27,126 nucleotides of DNA from DASPKX01 sp035627835. GTDB lineage: Bacteria; Verrucomicrobiota; Verrucomicrobiia; Limisphaerales; SXQI01. The DNA lies in contig DASPKX010000095.1 of NCBI GenBank assembly GCA_035627835.1, forward strand, positions 1 to 27,126, written 5' to 3'. Shown piece after piece: positions 8,106 through 15,468 of the stretch. Position 1 is the stretch's first letter. Each line of letters opens with the position of its first letter. Below the pieces are notes generated by a model. It searched no databases. It saw nothing but the letters and a program-made list of their open reading frames with translations, and had not been told where the DNA came from. Made by a program: the position numbers and the translations under genes.

Positions 8106-9078
8106 GAAGGCCGGGCTGCGTCTTTGGCTGCTGAACAACACGTCGCTTGTGTTGTTCCTCATCGTTGTTGTCGCCTTCAGCATCCTCGCTCCTGCGTTTC
8201 GCCAGCCGCAAAACGCCTTCAACATCCTGCTGCAAAGCTCTTCCACGGGCATTCTGGCGGTGGGTATGACGTTTGTTCTCCTCACAGCAGGGGTGGATCT
8301 CTCCGTGGGCGCAGTCATGTTCGTCGCGGGCGCTGTGGCTGGAAAACTCGCGCTCGGAGGCATGGGGGTTGGAGCGCTTATGGGAACAATGCTCGCTGTC
8401 GGCGCCGCTTACGGCGCGATGAACGCGCTCTTCATCACACGGCTCGGCATCGTCGCTTTCGTCGTGACACTCGCGACGAATTACTTTGGGCGCGGACTCG
8501 GGTTTAACATCACCAAAGTCCGTTCGCTCAATTTGCCAGAAGGCTTTTATGAACTTGGCGCCGCGCGTCTGTTGGGCATCCCTGCGCCCGTGCTCATCTT
8601 CGCGGGGGTGGCGGTGGTTGCGCATCTCACCCTCACGCGCACGCCATTTGGCCGCCAACTCCACGCGCTGGGCGCTGATATCAACGCCGCTCGCAAAGCG
8701 GGCATCAACACGCGCGGTATTCTTTTCGTGACATACGTGATTTGTGCTGTCTGCGCGGCGATAGCGGCGATCGTGGCGCTTTCGCAAGCTCCGAGTGTGG
8801 ACCCAACCTTTGGCCGCAACCGTGAATTCCTCGCCATCGCCGCCGCAGTTCTGGGTGGCGCAAGCTTGTTCGGCGGCCGAGGAAGCGTGCTGCCGGGAAC
8901 AGTCCTCGGCGCGGTGCTGATTCAAACGATTGAGAATGGCCTAAACATTTTAAATGTGAATCCATACGCTTACCCGATCATCACGGGCAGCATCATCTTC
9001 GTCGCCATTCTTACAGATGCCATCCGCACCGGACTCCTGGCCAAACTCACGCGCCGGAAGATCTTCGTAGAAGGTTAG
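8092..9078 (+). CDS. Sugar ABC transporter permease (RbsC-like), second of two
   Basis: This 328-residue membrane protein is a second, distinct member of the same permease family. Its markers are LLTAGVDLSVGAVMFVAGA near residue 65, GRQLHALGADINAARKAGI near 187, and VLGGASLFGGRGSVLPGTVL near 260, with about nine hydrophobic segments. The start is fixed by AGGAGG at 8083-8088. Two different permeases beside one double ATPase recall rhamnose (RhaP/RhaQ) or autoinducer-2 (LsrC/LsrD) importers, but the gene order and sequence here do not decide between these or any other substrate. It is the last gene of the operon; a palindromic repeat follows 11 bases after the stop. Confidence 0.9.
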   Translation: MNGGEKAGLRLWLLNNTSLVLFLIVVVAFSILAPAFRQPQNAFNILLQSSSTGILAVGMTFVLLTAGVDLSVGAVMFVAGAVAGKLALGGMGVGALMGTMLAVGAAYGAMNALFITRLGIVAFVVTLATNYFGRGLGFNITKVRSLNLPEGFYELGAARLLGIPAPVLIFAGVAVVAHLTLTRTPFGRQLHALGADINAARKAGINTRGILFVTYVICAVCAAIAAIVALSQAPSVDPTFGRNREFLAIAAAVLGGASLFGGRGSVLPGTVLGAVLIQTIENGLNILNVNPYAYPIITGSIIFVAILTDAIRTGLLAKLTRRKIFVEG

Positions 9079-9089
9079 AATATAAATAA

Positions 9090-9245
9090 GAGAACACAGA
9101 GGCACAGAGGAAGCAGAGGGCGCAGAGAGAAAGACAAATCTCAGATGGTAGGCGAGGTTCCCGACGGGGCGTCTTGCGATTCCTAAGCAGAGCCACCTGA
9201 GCCTCCGCGTCGTCTGCTTTCCTCCTCTGCGGCCTCTGCGTTTAA
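9090..9245. repeat. Palindromic repeat between convergent genes
   Basis: The left arm GAACACAGAGGCACAGAGGA and on (9092-9133) has an 8-10 base periodicity of CAGAGG. It faces a right arm CCTCCTCTGCGGCCTCTGCG (9220-9239), roughly its reverse complement. The centre (9144-9173) is one inverted unit of the family seen at 262-395. The arms also resemble those of the 3718-4490 repeats. It separates the convergent permease and UbiA genes and could act as a bidirectional transcription stop, though no T-tract is present. Confidence 0.7.
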
Positions 9246-9263
9246 ATCCGACTTCCCAGCCCT

Positions 9264-10157
9264 TTACGTGGCTGGAATGAATCTTTGGAAGATCAAGCAG
9301 AGCACGAAGAAGGTGAGGAATATTGCGCCCACCATTGGAGTGGCTCCGGCGACGGCTAACAAATCCACAATCACGATTCCCGCCAACAAACTGGAAACGG
9401 TTTTGCCGACCTGCGGCGGCTTCATCCAGAAGGTGAAGCGCACGCTTCGCAAAATCCAAAGGGCCAATGCCGCGAGCAGGATCAACTCCTTTACGCGATA
9501 GGGGCCTGCGTATGCGAACCAACCGACAACCAGCGGCGCTGCCATCAAGACAAGCGGCCAGTAACCAATGAGGCCAGCTTTGCTCTCGCAGCGCGCGATG
9601 TATGAGAGCCCGATGATATAAAGCGCCAACGCCAAGGCCCACCAAAGCACGAAACCATTCGCCCCATCCGCAACTTCTGCCGCGAGCAAAAACAAGAAGA
9701 AGCGGCACCCGGCCATGATCACTGGCCCGTAAGACACCTGCTTGTGCACGGCGTCGTAGATCAAAATGTTGGCGGCGAGCGTTGCGCCTAGCGCCACAGC
9801 CATTGTTCCGAGGGGCAAGAGTAGTGCGACGCCCAACGCCAGCAGTCCCAGCCCGATCGTCCAGACCATGCTGTTGGTGATGTCGCCGCGTGGAATCGGG
9901 CGCTCGGATCGAAACTCCTGGTCGAAGCCGGCATCAAACGCGTCGTTGAGATACATCCCCGCAGTGTACAAGCAGGTCGCTGCCGCCATCAATTCAAGCA
10001 ACCGTTGAATGCTGCCGCCACCACCGAGCAGCCAACCGGCGAGGCAATTGGACCAGACGGTGGGCAAGTTCGAAACCCGCCCCAGCACGAGCAACGTCCG
10101 CCAGAGCGGCGGCCTCAGAGCTTGTGAATCACCTGCAGGTTCCATGAACGCGCACAT
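9264..10157 (-). CDS. UbiA-family prenyltransferase
   Basis: The 297-residue integral membrane protein has the UbiA aspartate motif N71-D72-A-F-D75-A-G-F-D79 followed by RSERPIPRG, and the second-site YDAVHK (134-139). It also has RVSNLPTVWSNCLAG near the N-terminus and eight or nine hydrophobic helices. UbiA enzymes transfer a polyprenyl chain to an aromatic or polar acceptor in the membrane. The NLPTVWSN motif recalls the EboC-like branch, but no other ebo gene is nearby and the acceptor is unknown. ATG 10157 is taken as start; ATG 10145 is an alternative. It is last in the minus-strand cluster, 35 bases after the PH-like protein. Confidence 0.85.
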   Translation of the reverse strand: MCAFMEPAGDSQALRPPLWRTLLVLGRVSNLPTVWSNCLAGWLLGGGGSIQRLLELMAAATCLYTAGMYLNDAFDAGFDQEFRSERPIPRGDITNSMVWTIGLGLLALGVALLLPLGTMAVALGATLAANILIYDAVHKQVSYGPVIMAGCRFFLFLLAAEVADGANGFVLWWALALALYIIGLSYIARCESKAGLIGYWPLVLMAAPLVVGWFAYAGPYRVKELILLAALALWILRSVRFTFWMKPPQVGKTVSSLLAGIVIVDLLAVAGATPMVGAIFLTFFVLCLIFQRFIPAT

Positions 10158-10192
10158 GGAAGCGCTGCCCTGTGCTCTTTGGCAATCTGAAG

Positions 10193-10789
10193 TTACGCCT
10201 GGCGGCTGTGCGCTTCCTCAACGCCCTGCGTCAAATAGTGAAATGCCTCCGCGGCATTCGCAACCTGGCGGAGCGGGGTAGAGCCCTGCATGTGAGGGGC
10301 CGTTTTGTGACGGGCGGCCTTTGCGTTCATCCGCGGCGTCGGCGCTTGAAAAGAGATGTCCCCGACACCGTTTTGACCTTCCGCCAATTCAATCTCTCCA
10401 ATGTCCTTAAGATTCCACGCCTGGATCCCGAAGGTCCTGCGCACAATAAGCTGAGAGGTTGTGATCACGAACAACGTGCGAGCCCGTCGCCAGCGGTTGA
10501 TAGCGGGATTGCACACCAGGTACAAGCCGGGGATCATGAACAGCCGCGGGCTCCATTTCATGACGTGCTGCATTGGATCGTTTATGCCTTCAGCCGCTCG
10601 CAAGAACTTGGAAAGGATACCGCCCACTCCCCATAGCCAAAACAGCCCGAATGGCACTTTGAGCAAATCCTCTGCGTCCAGCGTGAACCCCTGCACCGGA
10701 GCGCCTGCCCAGACGATCTCCTCACCGGGCTGCATGAATTCGCGGACTTCGCCGAGCATTCCCTGTGAACTCTCCTGGAGGTGGCTCAT
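10193..10789 (-). CDS. Membrane-anchored PH-like protein, second paralogue
   Basis: The 198-residue protein resembles its upstream neighbour throughout. It has an N-terminal acidic helix with PGEEIVWAGAPVQGF, two hydrophobic stretches (LLKVPFGLFWLWGVGGIL and LFMIPGLYLVC), then RRARTLFVITTSQLIV and AWNLKDIGEIEL. This layout matches small bacterial PH-domain (bPH-like) membrane proteins whose soluble fold starts after the second helix. The function is unknown. The C-terminal tail QVANAAEAFHYLTQGVEEA aligns with LVANAKEAFSALVEAREKA of the paralogue. Its ATG overlaps the upstream stop by 4 bases (ATGA at 10786-10789), so the two are probably translated together, perhaps as a heteromer. Confidence 0.7.
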   Translation of the reverse strand: MSHLQESSQGMLGEVREFMQPGEEIVWAGAPVQGFTLDAEDLLKVPFGLFWLWGVGGILSKFLRAAEGINDPMQHVMKWSPRLFMIPGLYLVCNPAINRWRRARTLFVITTSQLIVRRTFGIQAWNLKDIGEIELAEGQNGVGDISFQAPTPRMNAKAARHKTAPHMQGSTPLRQVANAAEAFHYLTQGVEEAHSRQA

Positions 10790-11376
10790 TCGTGTTTTGA
10801 TGGATTGCGAGCCATCGCTTTCTCCCGCGCTTCCACGAGAGCGGAAAATGCCTCCTTTGCATTTGCCACCAGCTCAAATGGCGAGCGCGCGCTCATGCTG
10901 ATTCCCCGAAAACGCTTTTGAACCTTCCCGGCCAGCTCAGGAACGGGGCCCTGAAAATAAATATCCCCAGCCCCACGCTTCCGCTCCGAGAGCGTGAGGT
11001 CGTGAATTTCAGCAAGTTTCCAAGCCATCGTTCCCTTGGGGCCGTGTGAGAGAATTCGCTCACCAGTGATGATGAAGATCGTTCTACTTCGCCGCCGCAT
11101 ATCAGAGATAAATCGGCCGAGGATAAATTGGTAGCCAATCAACACAAACGGCAAGCCGAAGAGCGGCATTATCCACGCGCTAGCGTGGGGAGCTTCAAGA
11201 GCCAGCTTGATTGCCATGAACTCCCAGAAAAAAGAAAAGCCGCCCCACATAAGGCTGAACGGGATCAGGGCGATGTCTTCCTTGCGGAGCTGAAATCCGG
11301 TCATGGGACGCCCGACCCATAGCGCTCGCTCGCCCGGCGCGAGCAGCGCTTCCACATCCCTTATCAGCGCATTCAT
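10786..11376 (-). CDS. Membrane-anchored PH-like protein, first paralogue
   Basis: The 196-residue protein begins with LLAPGERALWVGRPMTGFQL and has two membrane segments (IALIPFSLMWGGFSFFWEF and IMPLFGLPFVLIGYQFIL). These are followed by a soluble part with RRRSRTIFIITGERIL and AWKLAEIHDLTL, the usual pattern of bacterial PH-like membrane proteins. The start is supported by GAGGAGA at 11381-11387, 4 bases before the ATG. The tandem copy downstream is a diverged duplicate. Neither has catalytic residues I can recognise; a structural or scaffolding role is a guess. Confidence 0.7.
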   Translation of the reverse strand: MNALIRDVEALLAPGERALWVGRPMTGFQLRKEDIALIPFSLMWGGFSFFWEFMAIKLALEAPHASAWIMPLFGLPFVLIGYQFILGRFISDMRRRSRTIFIITGERILSHGPKGTMAWKLAEIHDLTLSERKRGAGDIYFQGPVPELAGKVQKRFRGISMSARSPFELVANAKEAFSALVEAREKAMARNPSKHE

Positions 11377-11380
11377 TTGC

Positions 11381-11398
11381 TCTCCTCAATAGAGTATA
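11381..11398 (-). promoter_or_regulatory. Ribosome binding site and possible -10 before the PH-like pair
   Basis: On the minus strand TATACT (11398-11393) precedes GAGGAGA (11387-11381) and the ATG at 11376. The binding site is convincing. The -10 reading is tentative, because no clear -35 is seen and the start site would be very close to the gene. Confidence 0.4.
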
Positions 11399-11447
11399 CC
11401 TCACCGGCCCACTCTCCGCGGCCTTAAGCTGGTTGGGGAGTTGTTGT

Positions 11448-11963
11448 TCACTGTTGAGGCCGGGATTCTTCTAGAGTCCAAACATCTCCGTCCGCCCGCG
11501 CCAGGCAATGCGCCGCAAAGAATCCGCCCCGATGTTTCCAAAACAGCGGCCAGATCTGCTCCCGATCGGTGTGTGGCATCGGCAGCGCGGCCAGCGCTTC
11601 TCGCGGGAAAAACCCGAAGCTGCCCTCTCGATGCGGAGGAGGCACCGCAGTCAACCTGCGCTTCACCTCGAACAGAAACATCAGCCAGTGCGCCTGGTTT
11701 GCATAACCAGTCTCTGTGATGATCCCGACCAAGTGCAGGTCGCGGGGGCTGAGATCGATGCCCAGTTCCTCGGCTCCTTCGCGAATCGCGCATTCGTGCG
11801 GCGATTCGCCAATGCTCGTTTTCAGCTTCCCGCCGCAAGGGCTCCAAAGCCCAAGGTTCGGCTCCTGCGCCCGCCGCATCAGGAGCGTCTCATCGCGGTC
11901 GTTGAAGCAATAGAGCAGCGTGGCGATTTTGTGCGGAAGATCCGCGCGTGCGCCCGCGCTCAC
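11448..11963 (-). CDS. NUDIX hydrolase
   Basis: The 171-residue protein carries a Nudix box reading GGKLKTSIGE-SPHECAI-REGAEELGI, with the metal-binding glutamates at about residues 62, 65 and 66. There are seven residues instead of five between the first Gly and the first Glu, a two-residue insertion relative to the standard GX5E. Nudix enzymes cleave nucleoside diphosphates linked to another group; the N-terminal LLMRRAQEPNLGLWSPCGG fits housecleaning or MutT-like members. I chose GTG 11963, which overlaps the upstream stop as GTGA. The open frame from 12041 would overlap the propeller gene by 82 bases. Substrate unknown. Confidence 0.85.
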   Translation of the reverse strand: MSAGARADLPHKIATLLYCFNDRDETLLMRRAQEPNLGLWSPCGGKLKTSIGESPHECAIREGAEELGIDLSPRDLHLVGIITETGYANQAHWLMFLFEVKRRLTAVPPPHREGSFGFFPREALAALPMPHTDREQIWPLFWKHRGGFFAAHCLARADGDVWTLEESRPQQ

Positions 11964-13279
11964 TTCTTGCCGATGCAATACAAGTTCTCCGCCGTGCGGA
12001 TGAATAGGTTCCCATGCGCAACGGCAATGGAAGAGCGGCAAGGCCCTTCACCCATCTCGATTTTGGAAATCAACTTGAACTCGGGCCCTGCGCTTGCGAC
12101 GAGCGCCGTTCCGCTTTCGCTCAGGTTATAGATTTTTCCGTCCGCTCCCGTCGGCGACGACCAAATCGTCTCTCGCACTTCCAGTGATCCTTGCCAGATG
12201 GGCTTGCCGGTCTCCGGCTCCAGGCAGGTCAGCATTTTGCGGCGGTCACCGTCCAGCACGTAAAGCTTGTCCTGGTAGAACAAAGGCGTGCTCCAGTCGG
12301 TGGGATACTCCTTGAAGCTCCACGCCAAATGGCTCTCGGTGATGTCGCCCTTGCCGCCGGTTTTCAAAGCGTAAACAGGATCGCGCTTGGGCGCGGAAAC
12401 GAAGATCAAGCCTTTGCCAACCACCGGCGACGGCACGATGCGCCACCAGGGATCCTTCTTCGGATTCAGACCACCCGCGCGCCAGATTTCCTTTCCGGTG
12501 TTCGCGTCGTGCCCGGTGGTGTAGTCGCCGCCGAGAATGATGATCTCAGTCCCGTTTGGCCCTTCGTGTGGAATGGGTGTCGAATACGCTTCCTGCGATT
12601 CCTTAATGGCGTCGCTGGGGCGAACATGGCGCCAGATGTCTTTCCCTGTCTTCGGGTCGAGGCAGAGCAAGTACGACTCCCGCTCCCCCTTCCCGTCCTG
12701 CGCGTGAGCGTAATCGTCCGGCACGGGCGTGCGCTGCAACACCTGCACGTATAACTTCCCTTTGTGCAGCAGCGGGCTCGAACCGTAAATCCACATCACG
12801 GAGAACCGCCCGAAGTCTGCGCCTAAATTCCGTTTCCAAAGTTCTTTACCGCTATGGTCGAACGCGGCCAAATCGGCAGTGCCATACAGCGCGTAAACCG
12901 CATTCGCATCCGCCACCGGTGACGGAGACGCCATGTTATTGCGCCCGCTCGTGCGATCCGCGCCAGCGGCGACCACCTTGCGCCACTTCTCCTTCCCGGT
13001 CTTCCGCTCGAAGGCCAGCAGCAAGAGATTCTTCTCCCCATCCACGCTTGAGACGAAGACGGTGTCACCCTGGATAATTGGCGTCGCGCCGCTTGGGCCT
13101 GGCAGAGGCGCTTTCCACAAGACGTTCTCAGTCTTGCTCCAGGTTTCCGGGAGATTCTTCTCCTCGGGGCTAGAGCCATTTAACAGGGGCCCCCGCCACT
13201 GCGGCCAATCTGCGGCCATCGTTGTTGCCAATGACATCGCCGCGAGTGCGGCCACAGAAATTCTTTGCGCCCAATTCAT
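11960..13279 (-). CDS. Secreted PQQ-like beta-propeller protein
   Basis: The 439-residue protein has a signal peptide (MNWAQRISVAALAAMSLATT, cleavage near MAA) followed by DWPQWRGPLLNGSSPE, the typical opening of PQQ-like WD-repeat proteins of Verrucomicrobia and Planctomycetes. Blades repeat the pattern of a buried strand, then DxxTGKxxWR: AFERKTGKEKWRKV, CLDPKTGKDIWRHV, GHDANTGKEIWRAG and CLEPETGKPIWQGS. ATG 13279 is preceded 11 bases upstream by AAGAGGAG (13291-13298), better than the longer frame from 13339. Such proteins are often annotated as enzymes, but without visible quinone ligands a binding or scaffold role in the periplasm is as likely. Its stop overlaps the NUDIX start. Confidence 0.9.
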   Translation of the reverse strand: MNWAQRISVAALAAMSLATTMAADWPQWRGPLLNGSSPEEKNLPETWSKTENVLWKAPLPGPSGATPIIQGDTVFVSSVDGEKNLLLLAFERKTGKEKWRKVVAAGADRTSGRNNMASPSPVADANAVYALYGTADLAAFDHSGKELWKRNLGADFGRFSVMWIYGSSPLLHKGKLYVQVLQRTPVPDDYAHAQDGKGERESYLLCLDPKTGKDIWRHVRPSDAIKESQEAYSTPIPHEGPNGTEIIILGGDYTTGHDANTGKEIWRAGGLNPKKDPWWRIVPSPVVGKGLIFVSAPKRDPVYALKTGGKGDITESHLAWSFKEYPTDWSTPLFYQDKLYVLDGDRRKMLTCLEPETGKPIWQGSLEVRETIWSSPTGADGKIYNLSESGTALVASAGPEFKLISKIEMGEGPCRSSIAVAHGNLFIRTAENLYCIGKK

Positions 13280-13370
13280 GTGCGATTGTTCTCCTCTTGG
13301 TGTGACGCTACCTATACCCGCCCCATTCAACGAGAACAACCCCGCTCAAGCGCGATTCAGCTCTGGCGGC

Positions 13371-14474
13371 TTATTTCGTAAACCCCAGGGCTTTCCGTTG
13401 AGCCCAAAGCTCTGTGGGTTTGAAGATCCCCACGGGCGTGATGATCCCCGTGATCAACTCCGCCGGGGTCACGTCGAAGCCTGGATTACGCGCGCCGCTC
13501 CCGGGGTTCGCCACCCGCACGTAAGCCCGCTTGCCCGCATTGGTCATTCCCCATGCGCCGAGCACCTCGTCGCAATGACGCTCCTCAATAGGAATGTCGA
13601 GGCCGCGCTTCAGATTCCAATCGATCGTGGAAAGCGGAATCGCGACGTAAAACGGAATGTTGTGCCGATGGGCGAGAACCGCGCGCGTATACGTGCCGAT
13701 TTTGTTAGCCACCTCACCGGTGCGACCGAGGGTGCGATCACTCCCCACAATCACCATGTCCACTTCGCCGCGTTGCATGAGATGCCCCGCTGCGTTGTCC
13801 GAGATAACTTCGTGGGAAACGCCTTCATTGGCCAACTCCCACGCGGTGAGACTCGCGCCCTGGCAACGTGGGCGCGTTTCACTGCAGAATACGTGCAGCT
13901 TTTTCCCAGCGGCGTGAGCGGCGTAAATGGGCGCTGTCGCCGAGCCAATGTCCACGAACGCCAGCCAGCCCGCGTTGCAATGGGTCAATATCCGCATCCC
14001 GCGGCGAATCAGCTTCGCCCCATGCTCACCTATCTCCCGGCAATGTTCGACATCCTCATTGGCAAACCGCTCCGCCTCCCGCAGCGCGATCTCCTGCTTC
14101 TCCGCCACTGTTTTACCAGCGCGCATTTGCTCCAGAATCGCGAGCATCGCATTGACCGGGTCGACTGCGGTGGGCCGAGCCTCTTTCAAGGTGGTGAACA
14201 CGCGCTGGATGTGAGTTTCGAACTGCTCAAGGCTGGATCCCCGGAAGGCGCGCGCGCCTTGGGCCAGGCCGTACGCTGCGGTCGCTCCAATTGCGCCCGC
14301 CCCACGCACCACCATGTCTTTAATCGCGAGCGCGGTCGCTTTGTAATCAGCCGCCCGGAAAAACTTGAGCTGATGCGGCAGCAAGCGCTGCTCGATCAAC
14401 CGCACCGAGTTGGCGCGGGGTTCAAACCAAACTGTCCGCAGAGCTTTCGGCTCGCCTTTGATAATGACGTTCAT
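13371..14474 (-). CDS. mtnA: MtnA-family methylthioribose-1-phosphate isomerase
   Basis: The 367-residue protein belongs to the eIF2B/MtnA isomerase family, which opens 5-methylthioribose 1-phosphate to the ribulose form in methionine salvage. It has the substrate loop VVRGAGAIGATAAYG (55-69), the catalytic Cys166 in ILTHCNAGWLAF, ETRPRCQGASLTAWEL (~199), the catalytic Asp246 in VIVGSDRT, EVANKIGTY, and FDVTPAELITGII near the end. Differences from the usual family are RGAG for RGAP, GSDR for GADR, TAVDPVN for TAVNL, and a short TGE in place of NGD. A related isomerase for 5-deoxyribose 1-phosphate has nearly the same motifs, so the substrate is open. No other salvage gene is in the window. 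ATG 14474 sits 5 bases from a terminator-like hairpin and its T-tract. Confidence 0.85.
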   Translation of the reverse strand: MNVIIKGEPKALRTVWFEPRANSVRLIEQRLLPHQLKFFRAADYKATALAIKDMVVRGAGAIGATAAYGLAQGARAFRGSSLEQFETHIQRVFTTLKEARPTAVDPVNAMLAILEQMRAGKTVAEKQEIALREAERFANEDVEHCREIGEHGAKLIRRGMRILTHCNAGWLAFVDIGSATAPIYAAHAAGKKLHVFCSETRPRCQGASLTAWELANEGVSHEVISDNAAGHLMQRGEVDMVIVGSDRTLGRTGEVANKIGTYTRAVLAHRHNIPFYVAIPLSTIDWNLKRGLDIPIEERHCDEVLGAWGMTNAGKRAYVRVANPGSGARNPGFDVTPAELITGIITPVGIFKPTELWAQRKALGFTK

Positions 14475-14479
14475 GAAAC

Positions 14480-14511
14480 AAAAAAGCCTTCCAGCGGGTC
14501 GGCTGGAAGGC
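14480..14511 (-). terminator. Rho-independent terminator-like hairpin before mtnA
   Basis: On the minus strand GCCTTCCAGC pairs perfectly with GCTGGAAGGC (14502-14511 with 14486-14495) around a 6-base loop and is followed by six T (14485-14480). It lies 18 bases after the TPR gene stop and ends 5 bases before the mtnA ATG. It would end the TPR transcript. It also buries GGAAGG, the only purine-rich candidate ribosome binding site for mtnA. Confidence 0.85.
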
Positions 14512-14529
14512 GGCTGAAATCCATTAAAG

Positions 14530-14946
14530 TTATTCGGCGATCTTCACTCGCAGGCTGCGCACACGGGCGCGAACGCGGGTGTAGAAGGGGCTTTTGCGAA
14601 GATTTTCCAGGTCCGGATCTTCGATCATCCACTTAAAGTCGCGATACCCCAGCAACAGAGCGCGCTCCAAAGCGGAGACCCCTTCCTCCAGCTTGCCCAT
14701 GAGCGAGTAGCTGCAAGCCAGGTTGTAAAAAACCAATGGATCGCTCGGACGGAGCGTGGAAAGCCGCTCGTCGATCTGCAGGCCATCGGTAAAGCGACCG
14801 CGTTTTGTGTAATCGTCGCCAAGAATCTGCAGGGCATCGACGTAGCTTGGATCCCGTTTCGTCACCCCTTCCAAAAAGCCGATTTCGATGTCCAGATCCT
14901 TCAACTCCTGGCGGGAGAGTTTCTTTCTGGAGGGCTTTTTCGGCAT
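14530..14946 (-). CDS. Small TPR-repeat protein
   Basis: The 138-residue protein has a lysine-rich start (MPKKPSRKKLSRQELKDLD) and about two and a half tetratricopeptide repeats over residues ~30-105. These include DALQILGDDYTKRGRFTDGL and VFYNLACSYSLMGKLEEGVS, with the expected small and aromatic positions. It ends with DPDLENLRKSPFYTRVRARV, common in TPR proteins with a terminal half repeat. There is no signal peptide, so it is probably cytoplasmic and binds partner proteins. A terminator separates it from mtnA, so it may be a single-gene transcript despite the shared orientation. Confidence 0.8.
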   Translation of the reverse strand: MPKKPSRKKLSRQELKDLDIEIGFLEGVTKRDPSYVDALQILGDDYTKRGRFTDGLQIDERLSTLRPSDPLVFYNLACSYSLMGKLEEGVSALERALLLGYRDFKWMIEDPDLENLRKSPFYTRVRARVRSLRVKIAE

Positions 14947-15468
14947 AGCGTTCGCGGGCGAATAAACACGCGGCGTACAGGCAAGTCAAGGAGATGCTGA
15001 GCCTCCCTCTAAATTGCTGATTACCCGCTGTTTCCAGTGTCTTAGAACTGCGCAGGCATAACGAAATGGAGAGATAAATCCAAGTGGGTGAATGCGCCCG
15101 AACTACGCAAAAGGTGCGCAACTTCCCCCAGTCTGGATTGGCGGGGCCGGAGCTTCTACCAATGGGACAGAGCTGTCCAAAAGCTGGCGCTGGATTTGCT
15201 TAGTTTTCCGGCATGCAAGCCTTTATCCAGCCCTCCCGGCCAACTCGTGCCCGGCTCCGGCGTCGACCCCTCCCCTTGAGCAAGGACACCTATGCCTTCA
15301 GCGATGCTTATTCCGGACTGTACTTCAGCGAGAAGTATAATGTCCGGCAGATAGAGATCCTCCTTCGATTCGAGGCCGAAACCGCCTTCGAACTCTCTGT
15401 TAAGCAAGGCCTGGCGGCTGCCTGAGTCTGTTCCCGGCGCAGGTCAGCGGTGAGCGGAACTGAATTGT
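14947..15468. other. 522-base stretch without a convincing gene
   Basis: Several short frames exist on both strands but none has a supported start or a recognisable family. The most protein-like piece is a plus-strand frame ending at 15425, with TYAFSDAYSGLYFSEKYNV and ILLRFEAETAFELSVKQGL over ~15290-15415. It might be the tail of a decayed gene or chance. A minus-strand frame over the same bases (15407-15156) is equally uninformative. The stretch lies upstream of the TPR gene and downstream of the DUF2238-like gene, both on the minus strand. Confidence 0.4.

Noticed and set aside
8044..8925. A 293-codon minus-strand frame opposite the second permease
   Set aside because: Its composition (many His, Arg, Glu) is typical of antisense translation of a membrane protein gene; the permease is certain.
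9090..9245. CRISPR-like periodicity of CAGAGG units
   Set aside because: Units are only 8-10 bases apart with no unique spacers, and the two arms are inverted, which fits a palindromic repeat.
12933..14636. A 567-codon plus-strand frame opposite mtnA and the propeller gene
   Set aside because: It is antisense to two well-supported genes and its translation has no known family features.
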